64,000 nucleotides of DNA from Mixta hanseatica (lineage in GTDB: Bacteria > Pseudomonadota > Gammaproteobacteria > Enterobacterales > Enterobacteriaceae): NCBI RefSeq assembly GCF_023517775.1, contig NZ_CP082904.1:1922001-1986000 (forward strand), written 5' to 3'. The notes under the pieces were generated by a model that was given only the letters and a program-made list of their open reading frames with translations, made no database searches and was not told the DNA's origin. A program made the translations under genes and the position numbers. Shown here one piece after another: positions 31,427 to 40,991 of the stretch; the stretch's first letter is position 1, and each line of letters opens with the position of its first letter.

Positions 31427-31724
31427 GCCAACCGCCGGGTATCGCAACCCTGCGCGCCCGGCCAAAAAAGCGTAATGTCGCCTCGCTGCGTGAGCCGGAT
31501 CGTCTGCTGCAAAAATTTCCCTTAAAACACTCAAGTCTTGCTTTAAGCCGCCGATGCTTTTTATAACATCAGATTGTTATGTGACCGGCTTCACGCTTGC
31601 AAGCGCTGGCGGAAATGAATAAGGTCTGTTAATCCCAACGAAACGACAGTAAGGCTGAGCCAGTCGGCCAGAGAAATCAAAGCGGTTCGAGAGAGGAAAT
31701 AAAGGTAAGGCTGAGGAGGTAAGG

Positions 31725-32402
31725 TTGTTAACACGCGAATTCTTATTAAAAGCAGACTGTAAAACCGCTTTTGGCGAAATTGAAGAGTCGCTGTTATGGA
31801 CCAGTGAACAGCGCGCGGCCTCGCTGGCAGCAACGCTGGCCTGTCGGCCTGATAACAGTCCGGTATGGATTTTTGGTTATGGCTCCCTGATGTGGAATCC
31901 GGTTTTTGAGGCGGAAGAGGTGGCAGCGGCCACGCTGCGCGGCTGGCATCGCGCGTTTTGCCTGCGTTTAACCGTGGGGCGTGGAACGGCGCAGCAGCCC
32001 GGACGGATGCTGGCGTTAAAAGAGGGCGGTTCTACCCGTGGGCTCGCTTTTCGTCTGCCGGATGACCGCCTGCACGAAGAGCTGGAACTGCTGTGGAAGC
32101 GTGAAATGGTCACCGGCTGCTATTTGCCGAGCTGGCGCGAGCTGGCGCTGAAAGATGGCCGCCAGGTAACGGCACTGGTGTTTATCATGGACCCGCGTCA
32201 TCCGTTATACGAAGCGGATACTTGCTCAAACACCATCGCGCCGCTGATTGCTCATGCCAGCGGTCCGCTGGGCACCAACGCGCAATACCTGTTTTCCCTG
32301 GCGCAGGAGTTGCACCAGCGCGGTATGGAAGATACCGCGCTCTCCGATCTGGCCAGACAGGTACGTGAGTTACAGGTCTCGCATCACGGCTTACAGGGCT
32401 AA
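31725..32402 (+). CDS. chaC: ChaC, glutathione-specific gamma-glutamylcyclotransferase
   Basis: A 225-residue gamma-glutamylcyclotransferase fold enzyme that cleaves glutathione to 5-oxoproline and Cys-Gly. The substrate-binding loop is FGYGSLMWNP, and the catalytic Glu is probably in the WKREM segment. The start is TTG at 31725 with a very strong GAGGAGGT ribosome site nine bases before; E. coli ChaC is about 231 residues. About 300 bp separate it from chaB. It converges with the kinase gene of the T6SS-like cluster ten bases away, the left border of the accessory block. Confidence 0.92.
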   Translation: MLTREFLLKADCKTAFGEIEESLLWTSEQRAASLAATLACRPDNSPVWIFGYGSLMWNPVFEAEEVAAATLRGWHRAFCLRLTVGRGTAQQPGRMLALKEGGSTRGLAFRLPDDRLHEELELLWKREMVTGCYLPSWRELALKDGRQVTALVFIMDPRHPLYEADTCSNTIAPLIAHASGPLGTNAQYLFSLAQELHQRGMEDTALSDLARQVRELQVSHHGLQG

Positions 32403-32412
32403 ACTAAGCGGA

Positions 32413-33852
32413 TTACTTACTGCGTGCCGGATTGATCAGCCAGGTCCCGGCACGATTAATTTCCAGCTGCTGACTGTGTACGCCATCCTGCTGCTGGACT
32501 TCAATCAGGTAATGTCCTGCGGCCAGGTTCAGCGCCGCATAGCCATTATTGCTTGGCTTCACATCCAGCGTTTCCCCGTTCAGACTGACCGTTTCATTAC
32601 TGCGCAGGCGCAAATAGACCGTTGCCATCGTCGGGCCGCTGCCCTGCGGCTGCGGCTGCGCATTGGTCGCCGTGTTGCTCGCGCTGGCGGGGGTGGCGCT
32701 CTGCTTATCGCCGCCGCTGTTCACCAGCGCGGCGATAGCGATTACCGCCAGCAGGGCACCGCCGCTCAGTAAAATCAACGGCAGCGAAAGACGACGCGGC
32801 GCGCGCGGCGTTAACGGTTCGGCGCTGGATGCGCCGTGATTTACCGCCAGCACTACTGGCTCGGGCGTAGCCGCCATTTCCGGCTCTTTCTCTTTTTCCT
32901 TCTCCTGGACCGCATTCACCGCGCTTACCATCTGCTGGACATCGCTGACCGGTAGAGAAATCAGCGTCGCCAGCTCATCAACAGACTGCGGACGATCGGC
33001 AGGTTTCATCATCAGAGCGCGATCGACGGCATGCAGCAGCGACAGGGAATAGCCTGCGGGCTGACGCTGCGCCAGCGGCTGATAGTGATCCTCAATACAG
33101 CGCACCACGCTGGCCGGGGGCGGGCTGCCGGTGATCAGCGTATGCAGCACCGCGCCCAGCGCATAGATATCGGTCCAGGGGCCCTGATCGCTATCGGTCT
33201 CTTCGCTGTACTGTTCAATAGGCGCATAGCCCGGCTTCAGCATAATTTCCGTTTCATCGGAAAGGTTGCCGATCTCCTTGCGCGCCGAGCCGAAATCCAG
33301 CAGTACCGGCAGCTGGTTATCCTGAATCTGAATATTATCCAGCGCGATATCCCGATGCAGATAGCCTGCCTGATGGATGGTGCTGATCGCGCCAAACAGC
33401 GGCGGCAATAGCTGACGTATCCACTCTTCGTTAATGGTCTCGCGGTGCTGTTGTTGCCACGCCTTTAACGACATGCCGCTATACCAGAGCGTGCCCATAT
33501 AGGCGGTGCCGTTCTCTTCCCAGAAGCGCAGCACGTGCAGCAGCCCTGGGTGATTAAAGCGCGCCAGCAGGCGGGCTTCCTGGATAAAGCTCGTCAGCCC
33601 GGCGTTAAACAGCTTGCTAAATCGCTCGCTGCGCAGGCCAAGCGAAAGATCGTCATTACGTATCGCCAGCGACGCCGGCATATACTCTTTAATGGCGATG
33701 GTGCGCTCCAGCAAATGATCCCAGGCGCGGTAGACAATGCCAAAACCGCCGCCGCCAATCACATCCTTGATTTCAAATTCATTGAATCGATGACCCGCCG
33801 GGAGGGCGCCAGCCACCATATTCTGTTCTTCATTTGCCGACATAGTTACCAC
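32413..33852 (-). CDS. ppkA: Ser/Thr protein kinase, PpkA-like
   Basis: A 479-residue Hanks-type kinase. The glycine loop is IGGGGFGIV (residues ~32-40), Lys55 is in AIKEY, the catalytic HRD is at 166-168 (HRDIALDN) and DFG at 186-188, so it should be active. A charged linker leads to one membrane segment (~356-377) and a C-terminal periplasmic PEGA-like region (~410-465). In type VI secretion, PpkA phosphorylates the FHA protein to switch on assembly, and PppA reverses this; both partners are encoded just upstream. It is the last gene of the minus-strand cluster. Confidence 0.85.
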   Translation of the reverse strand: MVTMSANEEQNMVAGALPAGHRFNEFEIKDVIGGGGFGIVYRAWDHLLERTIAIKEYMPASLAIRNDDLSLGLRSERFSKLFNAGLTSFIQEARLLARFNHPGLLHVLRFWEENGTAYMGTLWYSGMSLKAWQQQHRETINEEWIRQLLPPLFGAISTIHQAGYLHRDIALDNIQIQDNQLPVLLDFGSARKEIGNLSDETEIMLKPGYAPIEQYSEETDSDQGPWTDIYALGAVLHTLITGSPPPASVVRCIEDHYQPLAQRQPAGYSLSLLHAVDRALMMKPADRPQSVDELATLISLPVSDVQQMVSAVNAVQEKEKEKEPEMAATPEPVVLAVNHGASSAEPLTPRAPRRLSLPLILLSGGALLAVIAIAALVNSGGDKQSATPASASNTATNAQPQPQGSGPTMATVYLRLRSNETVSLNGETLDVKPSNNGYAALNLAAGHYLIEVQQQDGVHSQQLEINRAGTWLINPARSK

Positions 33853-33897
33853 TCTCTGAGCGTTTACGGCCTGTTTACTGCAGGCACGCGCCTGCGT

Positions 33898-34878
33898 TTA
33901 ATTTAAGGTGCGGTATGCGCCAATCGCCGGATCGGCGAGGTCAGGATGCAGCACATCCACCAGCATAACGGTTATCTTTTGTTTGGCGGGCAGCATGCCT
34001 GCCCAGGCTTTGCGCACGGCGTTAACGCGCGCTCTGACCGCCGTTATATCCTGCGCCGCGCTTTTATCCATTTTCACCAGCAGCGTTCCGCTGAATTGCC
34101 AGACATGCAAATGGTTATCAAAGGGCAGGATCAGCCAGCTATCTTCGGCGTTGTCATTGGTCACTACCATGCGCTGATTATTGATATTCACCACGCTTAA
34201 GGCGACGCTGTCCGGTTTCAAACCAATTAGCGGATAGCCCTGCCAGAAGTTCACCTGCAGCGGTTCGCTTTTGCCGTCGCTCACCAGCGTTAACTCGCTG
34301 GCGCCTTCCAGCCACCCCTCGGTAGAGCAGCTCAGGTTGCGGTTATCCGGGATAAACAGCGACTGGCCGTTATCGTCCCACCAGGTGCGGAAGTGACAGC
34401 CGCCCGGCAGCTCAAAATGCTGCAGCGGTTCGCTATTCGCGGGGCGGGAAAGATCGAGCGGAGCGGCGTTATTGGCGTTAGCCGTCGCCGTCGCATCGGC
34501 GGTCACCACCGGCCGCCAGTTTTGCGCCTTTACCGCGGTTCCGCTGGCCAGCGCTGCGCCCTGGCTATCCATCATCTCCCACGGCAGCTCCTGCAGCTTG
34601 CCGCACTGGTTGGCCAGCAGCGTACCGACGCGCGGCAAAAAGGAGGTTAATACCGTTGAATCTTTACTTTCGCCGGAAACAATACGCAGATGCAGCGTAT
34701 CCTTACACCAGTCCTGCGGCGCATTGCTGGCGACATTATCGATAAAAACCTCCAGCGCCATGCTGGGGGAATAAACCACGCGATAGTTTTCTGCATGAAC
34801 GGCAGAGGCCATCAGCAGCGCGATAGCGCCGGGCAGCCCATATTTTACCGCACGCAGGCACTTGGTCAGCAATCTCAT
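33898..34878 (-). CDS. Exported protein of unknown function in the T6SS-like cluster
   Basis: A 326-residue protein with a cleavable signal peptide (hydrophobic stretch ending in SAVHA, cleavage before ENYRV) and no further membrane segments, hence probably periplasmic. It has four Cys, two near Trp-rich and CHFRTWW segments. I recognise no known domain. It lies between the phosphatase and kinase genes, 14 bp after pppA and 45 bp before ppkA, so it is in the same transcript and may act as the periplasmic partner of the kinase's outer domain. This role is an inference. Confidence 0.6.
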   Translation of the reverse strand: MRLLTKCLRAVKYGLPGAIALLMASAVHAENYRVVYSPSMALEVFIDNVASNAPQDWCKDTLHLRIVSGESKDSTVLTSFLPRVGTLLANQCGKLQELPWEMMDSQGAALASGTAVKAQNWRPVVTADATATANANNAAPLDLSRPANSEPLQHFELPGGCHFRTWWDDNGQSLFIPDNRNLSCSTEGWLEGASELTLVSDGKSEPLQVNFWQGYPLIGLKPDSVALSVVNINNQRMVVTNDNAEDSWLILPFDNHLHVWQFSGTLLVKMDKSAAQDITAVRARVNAVRKAWAGMLPAKQKITVMLVDVLHPDLADPAIGAYRTLN

Positions 34879-34892
34879 AACGCTCCTTGGAA

Positions 34893-35666
34893 TTAATCGC
34901 GAGGCGGCAACAGGCGTGCCGAATCAGCCAGTGACTGTAATAGGGTCGTTTCCTGCGGCGAACCGACCCAAACGGCGACGGCGCTCAGGTTATCGTTTTT
35001 ACGGGTTTTATCGATGGCCTGCTGCATCAGCGTTAACCACTCTTCGCAGCTGTTCACCATACGCAGCGCCTGCTCCATCTCAGCGGTCGCCAGATGGAGC
35101 CAAAAGCCGTCGCTGCATACCAGAAAGGCGTCGCCGTCCTCCAGCGTAATCACCTCGCTGTAACTGACCTCGCGCATCGTTTCAGCACCGAGCGCATTAT
35201 AAAGTAAATTACTGTTAATGCCGGTATTTTCGTAACCCGCATCCTTCATTCTTTGCGCCAGACTGTGGTCATGTGTGACCTGTTTCACATAGCCGCGCCG
35301 GAAATGATAAATGCGGCTATCGCCAGCGTGCGCCCACCATGCCAGCTGTTGCGCGCGGTCGATAAACAGCGCGGCAAGGGTGGTGCTCATGCGCTGTAAT
35401 TTCAGATTTATCTGCTGTGCCTCACGGATGGCGCGATCGCTTTTTTCAATCGCCTGACGGCTTTCCGGCATGCCAAACGGCTGAGACGCCAGCGTATCTA
35501 CCAGCGTATCGCAGGCGATGCGCGCCGCCTGTTCGCCGCCGGGCAGGCCGGCCACGCCATCACATACCACAAAACAGGCGTTGTGTTCGGTCAGCAGATG
35601 TCCTACCCGATCCTGATTGTTAGCGCGCTCGCCCTGTTGCGAGGTCATGGCAAAGGCGATATTCAT
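34893..35666 (-). CDS. pppA: PP2C-family protein phosphatase, PppA-like
   Basis: A 257-residue PPM/PP2C phosphatase. Metal-binding aspartates are in VCDGVAGLPGGEQAA and CSDGFWLH, with the central AGDSRIYHF motif. In type VI systems PppA dephosphorylates the FHA protein phosphorylated by PpkA and disassembles or redirects the apparatus. The start overlaps the tagH stop by four bases. The N-terminus (MNIAFAMTSQQGERANNQDR) is standard for the family. Confidence 0.88.
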   Translation of the reverse strand: MNIAFAMTSQQGERANNQDRVGHLLTEHNACFVVCDGVAGLPGGEQAARIACDTLVDTLASQPFGMPESRQAIEKSDRAIREAQQINLKLQRMSTTLAALFIDRAQQLAWWAHAGDSRIYHFRRGYVKQVTHDHSLAQRMKDAGYENTGINSNLLYNALGAETMREVSYSEVITLEDGDAFLVCSDGFWLHLATAEMEQALRMVNSCEEWLTLMQQAIDKTRKNDNLSAVAVWVGSPQETTLLQSLADSARLLPPRD

Positions 35667-36829
35667 TCGTTCTCCATTCGCGTCTGAGAGTCTTTATACT
35701 GATTCACTTCCATATCATAGGCGTGCAAAAAGGCCTCGCCGAATAGCGAATGAAAGTCATCTTCCAGCTCGCCGGCGGTGCGCTGGTAGCTGCGTATAAA
35801 GTAATCCCACAGCGCCGCTTTGCGATGCGCGGTAAAACGCATTTTCGGCAGTTGCCCATCCTGACGTGCGTTATCTTCCAGCCGCTGCGGATTAAACGAC
35901 TGCAGCATGGCGGCGATAATCGCGCGGATACCGGCGATCATGCCGAGCTGATGCGCCTGTAAATCGACCAGTGCGTCGCGTACCGCCTGTTCTGGCTGCA
36001 TAAAACCGGGCATCTGGCTCTGATACATCTGCATCAGCACCGTTTTGCCTGAGGGCAAAATCTTAAACGGATTGTTGGCTTCATTCAGGATCATGGTCAT
36101 TTCCGCCTTCACCCCGCGCTTGAGGATCGAGCGTGAAGAGAGCAGCGCGACCGTGCCCTGCGAAAACAGGCTCAGCATGCGGCCGGTCATCCGCATCTGC
36201 TCTTCGGTCAGGCCTTCTTTGCCATGATTATCCAGCCCCATGCCGTCCAGCAGCGCCTGGATTAGCCGCCCGTCGCTGCAGGGCGCCGCGCTTTCCGTAC
36301 GCTCGCTGTGATCGCGCGGCAGCGGATCGATATCCAGCCGGGCGCTGCTGTGCGAGTTGCTTCGGCTGGCGGTGCTCTCGGCGGCGGCCGGCTCCAGCGT
36401 GCTGGTCACCAGCGGCGACGTGTCATGCTGCGCCAGTCCCAGCGGATCGTCGGCGAGGGCGTGCTGTTGAAACAGGGAGAGCGGATCAAAGCTGCTGGCC
36501 AGATTCTCGCTGACGGTTTCATGGCGCGGATCGCGCACCTCAATCTGATATTCGCCAATGGTCAGGGTGTCGCCGTGCTGCAGTAACACCTGACTGTCAC
36601 GATCCAGCGGACGCCCGTTTAATACCACGGTGGTTACGCTGCCGCGATTGGTCAATCGACATTCACCCTGCGGGGAAATATGCACCACCGCCTGCAGGCG
36701 GGAAATGGCCCGCGCTTCATCCGGCAGGACTAAATCATTGTCCTGACTGCGGCCAATCGTGCCGCCGGGAGGTAAAAAGTCGACTGTTTGATGGGGCACG
36801 CCTGTCTGTTGCACAATGGTAAATCGCAT
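35663..36829 (-). CDS. tagH: T6SS-associated FHA-domain protein TagH
   Basis: A 388-residue protein with an N-terminal FHA domain (residues ~18-95, GRSQDNDLVLPD and ISRLQAVVH) that binds phosphothreonine. A low-complexity Ser/Pro-rich linker follows, then the C-terminal TagH-specific domain ending in DFHSLFGEAFLHAYDMEVNQ. In known systems it is the substrate of PpkA and PppA. Start set at the ATG at 36829 with AGGA upstream; an in-frame start 30 bases earlier overlaps the TagF gap. It is followed directly by the phosphatase. Confidence 0.87.
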   Translation of the reverse strand: MRFTIVQQTGVPHQTVDFLPPGGTIGRSQDNDLVLPDEARAISRLQAVVHISPQGECRLTNRGSVTTVVLNGRPLDRDSQVLLQHGDTLTIGEYQIEVRDPRHETVSENLASSFDPLSLFQQHALADDPLGLAQHDTSPLVTSTLEPAAAESTASRSNSHSSARLDIDPLPRDHSERTESAAPCSDGRLIQALLDGMGLDNHGKEGLTEEQMRMTGRMLSLFSQGTVALLSSRSILKRGVKAEMTMILNEANNPFKILPSGKTVLMQMYQSQMPGFMQPEQAVRDALVDLQAHQLGMIAGIRAIIAAMLQSFNPQRLEDNARQDGQLPKMRFTAHRKAALWDYFIRSYQRTAGELEDDFHSLFGEAFLHAYDMEVNQYKDSQTRMENE

Positions 36830-36865
36830 GATGATTCCTGCATCAAGAAGTCGGGACAAAAGGCA

Positions 36866-37561
36866 TTACTCAAACATCGGTGGATAAAGGCCGTTACGTC
36901 CCGGCTGCGCACCCGCCGCCGGGTTGAACAGTAGGGAAAAAAGCTGCGCATTTAAAATGCCGCTGTGCTTGTGGGTGGCGTGAGGAAATCCGTCGCAGCG
37001 GTTGCTCCACCAGTAGCTGATAAAATGCTGTGAGTTAAAGCGATCGGCGACTTCGCGCCAGCTTAAGGTGCAGGGCAGATCCTGATAGCCGATAACGTCC
37101 ATAATGGCGGAGCGTTGCTTTTCCGGTACCGGCAGCGGCGGCAACGCCAACAGATTTCCTTCCAGCGTATCAACCGGCTGCGGCTCGCGCACTGCCTGCC
37201 ACAAACAGCTTCCCAACTGACGATACCAGTCGCCGGCGATAATCAACTGCGCGGGATGCCACTGCTCAGGGGTAAACGTTTTTACCGCCACCAGCGGCCA
37301 GATGCGGCCCACGCGGTCGCGAGAGGGTAGCAGGCAGCCCATCTGAATGCGTTGAAAGCCGGGCGTCACCGGTATGATAAAGTTCCACACCGGCGCGCGC
37401 AGAAAAGCGTCCGCCGTGACTTTTTGCTGATGCCACTGGGAGATCCCCTGTTGAAACCAGTTGGACCATCCGGTGACCATGCTATCCGACAGCCGTCGCT
37501 GCAGGAAATCGCCGGTCACCGGTAGCTTGCCATACCAGCCGGGGGCTAATTTCTCCGCCAT
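36866..37561 (-). CDS. tagF: T6SS-associated protein TagF
   Basis: A 231-residue protein of the TagF/DUF2094 family, recognised by the N-terminal GWYGKLPVTGDFLQRRL and the PVWNF and WPLVAV segments. TagF is a post-translational repressor of type VI assembly in Pseudomonas, acting on the FHA protein. Start at ATG 37561 with a GAGGTAACG ribosome site; the long in-frame extension into tssM is not credible. Together with PpkA, PppA and TagH it makes a full phosphorylation-control module. Confidence 0.87.
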   Translation of the reverse strand: MAEKLAPGWYGKLPVTGDFLQRRLSDSMVTGWSNWFQQGISQWHQQKVTADAFLRAPVWNFIIPVTPGFQRIQMGCLLPSRDRVGRIWPLVAVKTFTPEQWHPAQLIIAGDWYRQLGSCLWQAVREPQPVDTLEGNLLALPPLPVPEKQRSAIMDVIGYQDLPCTLSWREVADRFNSQHFISYWWSNRCDGFPHATHKHSGILNAQLFSLLFNPAAGAQPGRNGLYPPMFE

Positions 37562-37571
37562 AACCGTTACC

Positions 37572-39686
37572 TCACTGATGCCGATTGCCCGCTTGCTGCG
37601 TGGATGCTGCGGACGCGGTCGCAAACTGTTTGCCGTCCGCCGTCGAATCCGCCAGGCTGGCCGCCAGCTTGCGCATAAGTAATGCGTTGTCGCGAGCGAA
37701 GGGCGACGACTGAATCTGCCGGTCCAGCAGCTGGCTAAGGTGCCAGTCAAGCTGCTGAAGATCGTGCGTGGTGACGCTCGGCGGCAGGGTACGCTGTAAG
37801 TTTTGCATCAACCAGCCGCGCAGGAACTCGCCGTCGTAATTGCGCGGCTGATAGAGCATTTGATAGGCGCGCAGGGCATTACGGCTAAATTCGCTGTCAT
37901 CGCCTTTGTCGCTGCCGAGGATCCGCGTGATTTCCTGCGCGACGCGCGGCAGCAGCAGCGACTTCAGCGCATTCTGGTACAGCACCCAGGCCGCGTCGCT
38001 AACCTGATCGCCGCGATAGAGCCCGGCGCGCATGCTAAGCGGCGGGCTATCCAGCGAGAAGCTCTCTACCTGCGGCAACTTCACCAGGCTATTCAAATAG
38101 GGTAGCAGATCGAAAATGGTGCCGGCGTTTTGTCGGGCAAGTTCCTCGCCCTGATGTGTCAACGGCGGGACGCGCTGCGCAATTTGCTGAAGATAGTGCT
38201 GGTTTTGCACGTAGCTGGTAAACCACAGGCCGCAGGCCAGCAGTAGCCCGGCGGCCATCGCGCCCCAGGCGGCCCAGTGCAACAGTCGATTACGATCTTC
38301 CCAACGACGATCGCTGCCGGCCAGGCCGCTCTCTTCAAAAATCAAATCGCTCAGCAGATGGCGAATAAAGTAGCTTTGCCCTTTATTGCCAGGGATCGGC
38401 GCGGCGCGGTTAACGCTATCCCAGGCGGCAATCGAATGCTCGCCGGTGCGCGGCAGCTGAAGCTTACGCGTGAGCTGCCCCATAATGCGATCGAACGGCA
38501 ACCCTTCCTGGGTGCCGCTGGTAAAGAACAGGCCGCGCGGCGACCAGGCGACCGCGCCGCCGACGGGAGAAAAAACAATATCCAGATACTCCGCCAGCAG
38601 CGGACGCAGCGAGGCGAACTCCTGCGGAAACAGGAAGCAATCGGCACGCTGTATCAGTTCGTTCTGCTGCGCCATCCGGTGCGCCACGTCATGCTGTAGC
38701 TGCTGTTGCAGCAGGGTGAACTGCTGCTCGAAATGGCGGTTAAGCGACGCGCCACCGTCGCGGTTCGGCTCCCAGGGAAAGGTAAAGCCCCAGATGCGAT
38801 CGCGCTGCTGCTTATCCAGCGTGGCGAAATAGCCCATAAAGCCTTTCAGCAGATCGGTTTTGGTCACCATGATATAGACCGGAAAGGCAATGCCGGTCTG
38901 CTGATGCAGCTCCTGCATGCGTTGACGCAGGGCGGTGGCCTGAGCATAGCGCGCCTCGGGAGCATCGCTCAGCAGGTCGGCCACGCTGATAGTCATGATT
39001 ACGCCGTTAATCGGCTGGCGCGCGCGATAGCGTTTCAGCAGGGCGATAAAGGTTTGCCATTCGCTGGCGTCACGTGCGCGCTGGCTCTCCTGCAGAGTAT
39101 AACGCCCGGCGGTATCCAGCAGCACGGCGCGATCGGTAAACCACCAGTCGCAGTGGCGCGTGCCGCCGATGCCGCGCACGGCGCTCTTGCCCAGGCTATC
39201 GGTTAACGGAAACTCCAGCCCGGAATTCAGCAACGCGGTGGTTTTACCGGCGCCCGGCGCGCCGACAATCATGTACCACGGCAGCTGATAGAGCCACGGC
39301 GCGCTATAACGCTGCCAGCGGCTGCCGTGACGCTTACGGCCAAACTGCGCTTTTTTCAGCAGGGCAATGGCTTCGTTAAAGCGATCGGTAAGCATGCTTT
39401 CCGTCGCCTGCTGCTCCGCCGGATCGAGCATCGCCTGCTGCTGTAGGTTGGTCAGCAGACGATTATTAAACCAGGCGTTATACAGGCGGGGGATCAGCTG
39501 CATCAGGATCCAGAAAAAATAGCCGAGGCCCATGACCAGCTGACGATTAAATACCGGCTCCAGCGGGCGCGTATCGTTAAACACCAGCAGCGGGCCGACA
39601 ATCCAGACCAGGCAGGCAAAGGCGCTGATGCCGATAAAGCCCCAGACCAGGCGACTGGCGAGCAACGGGGGCCAGACTTTCTTCAT
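37572..39686 (-). CDS. tssM: TssM (IcmF)-like protein, short form
   Basis: A 704-residue inner-membrane ATPase-like protein. It has two N-terminal membrane segments (~14-35 and ~48-66), an IcmF cytoplasmic domain with Walker A GAPGAGKTT (142-150), and a third membrane segment around residue 475-495. TssM proteins are normally ~1100-1200 residues; here the large C-terminal periplasmic part that contacts TssJ is mostly missing, with an ending in a Ser/Ala/Gln-rich tail. No frameshift remnant follows, because tagF begins 11 bp later, so the short form looks native. Its start overlaps the tssL stop. Confidence 0.85.
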   Translation of the reverse strand: MKKVWPPLLASRLVWGFIGISAFACLVWIVGPLLVFNDTRPLEPVFNRQLVMGLGYFFWILMQLIPRLYNAWFNNRLLTNLQQQAMLDPAEQQATESMLTDRFNEAIALLKKAQFGRKRHGSRWQRYSAPWLYQLPWYMIVGAPGAGKTTALLNSGLEFPLTDSLGKSAVRGIGGTRHCDWWFTDRAVLLDTAGRYTLQESQRARDASEWQTFIALLKRYRARQPINGVIMTISVADLLSDAPEARYAQATALRQRMQELHQQTGIAFPVYIMVTKTDLLKGFMGYFATLDKQQRDRIWGFTFPWEPNRDGGASLNRHFEQQFTLLQQQLQHDVAHRMAQQNELIQRADCFLFPQEFASLRPLLAEYLDIVFSPVGGAVAWSPRGLFFTSGTQEGLPFDRIMGQLTRKLQLPRTGEHSIAAWDSVNRAAPIPGNKGQSYFIRHLLSDLIFEESGLAGSDRRWEDRNRLLHWAAWGAMAAGLLLACGLWFTSYVQNQHYLQQIAQRVPPLTHQGEELARQNAGTIFDLLPYLNSLVKLPQVESFSLDSPPLSMRAGLYRGDQVSDAAWVLYQNALKSLLLPRVAQEITRILGSDKGDDSEFSRNALRAYQMLYQPRNYDGEFLRGWLMQNLQRTLPPSVTTHDLQQLDWHLSQLLDRQIQSSPFARDNALLMRKLAASLADSTADGKQFATASAASTQQAGNRHQ

Positions 39687-40906
39687 TACGGCTTCTCCTT
39701 GTGCGCTGGGTTCGCCGGAGCCGGCGCGGCGAACAGCGTAATTTCAATACGGCGATTGCGGGCGCGATTCTCTTCGCTGTCGTTCGGCAGCAGCGGCTCG
39801 CTATCGCCGCGTCCCTCGGCCTTCACCTGATGGCCGGCGCTCAGCTGCTGGTTCAGCAGGGCGGTCACCGCTTTGGCACGCGCCAGCGAATATTCATAGC
39901 TGGAGGGGAAACGGTTATTGCGCGGTACACGATTATCGGTATAGGCCGAAACCAGCAGGGTGCCTTTAATATCCTGCGCCGCGGCGGCCACGCGCATCAA
40001 CAAAGCGCGTCCGGAACTGCTTAACGCAGTTGCGCCCGGGGCGAAAAGTTTATCTGCGGGGAGAATAATCTTGCTGCCGAAAGGGCCGTCAGTGACTTCC
40101 AGCTGACCGGCGGCCAGCACATCGCTTAAGCGCTGGCGTAAATTAAGTAAGGACTGCGGCGTCGCCGCTCCGCGTGACAATGTCACTTCTGGCAACGGCG
40201 CCTGATAAATCGCGCGCAGCAACGGTTCGGCCTGGCTGCCCAGCCGCCAGTTCAGGCTGCTGTAAACCAGACCGGCAATTAAAGCGGTAATCAGCAAACA
40301 GCTCCAGAGCGGCACCGGCGGGCGCCAGAACTGGCTGGTCAATGGCCGCGCTTCCACCGTTACGCTGGCAGGCGCATCCTGGCTTTGACGGGTTTCGGCA
40401 ATCAGCTGTCCAAGGCGGGTGCGCAGGGTATCGCGTTGCTGACGGCCATTTTCCATGCCGCGATAGCGGCCTTCATAGCCCAGCAGCAGGCAGTAGTGAA
40501 TTACTTCCAGCAGCGCCAAATGCTGCGCCGGCATTTGCGACAGGCGGGAGAGCAGCTGGAAAAACTTTTCTCCGCCCCAGCTTTCGTTATGAAAGGTCAC
40601 CAGCAGACCGTTGCCCGACCAGACGCCGCGAATGCCCCATGGGGTCTGCGCCGCCGCCTCGTCCAGCGTGCTGCAAAGGCAGTAGCGCGCGCCGATAATG
40701 GTTTCGAACGGCAGGCCCGCCTGTTTGCAGCGGTTTTCAAACTGACGCACCTCTTCCACCAGCTGCAGGCGCAGCCCGGCTGGATCGTCATGGGTGGCAG
40801 CCATACGAATGTGCACAATGGTATTCAACAGCGGGGAGGCCGCTGCCAGTAATATATTATCCGTGCTCGTGTTGTATGCTTCACGGGCAGTATCTACAGG
40901 CGTCAT
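39686..40906 (-). CDS. tssL: TssL (DotU) with C-terminal OmpA-like peptidoglycan-binding domain
   Basis: A 406-residue protein. A cytoplasmic DotU domain (residues ~15-185, with CLCSTLDEAAAQTPWG) is followed by one membrane segment (~203-222) and a periplasmic OmpA-like domain (~285-395, with SLARAKAVTALL and ARNRRIEITL). Extended TssL proteins anchor the TssJLM envelope complex to the cell wall. It overlaps tssM by one base. TssK, TssJ and baseplate genes, usually adjacent, are not present. Confidence 0.9.
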   Translation of the reverse strand: MTPVDTAREAYNTSTDNILLAAASPLLNTIVHIRMAATHDDPAGLRLQLVEEVRQFENRCKQAGLPFETIIGARYCLCSTLDEAAAQTPWGIRGVWSGNGLLVTFHNESWGGEKFFQLLSRLSQMPAQHLALLEVIHYCLLLGYEGRYRGMENGRQQRDTLRTRLGQLIAETRQSQDAPASVTVEARPLTSQFWRPPVPLWSCLLITALIAGLVYSSLNWRLGSQAEPLLRAIYQAPLPEVTLSRGAATPQSLLNLRQRLSDVLAAGQLEVTDGPFGSKIILPADKLFAPGATALSSSGRALLMRVAAAAQDIKGTLLVSAYTDNRVPRNNRFPSSYEYSLARAKAVTALLNQQLSAGHQVKAEGRGDSEPLLPNDSEENRARNRRIEITLFAAPAPANPAHKEKP

Positions 40907-40991
40907 TGAATCACATTATTCCAGACCGAAAATATCCCATTTTCAGCAGTCATCAGGAGTTCCTGCCGGGCCAGGCACCGGCAGGCGTAGC

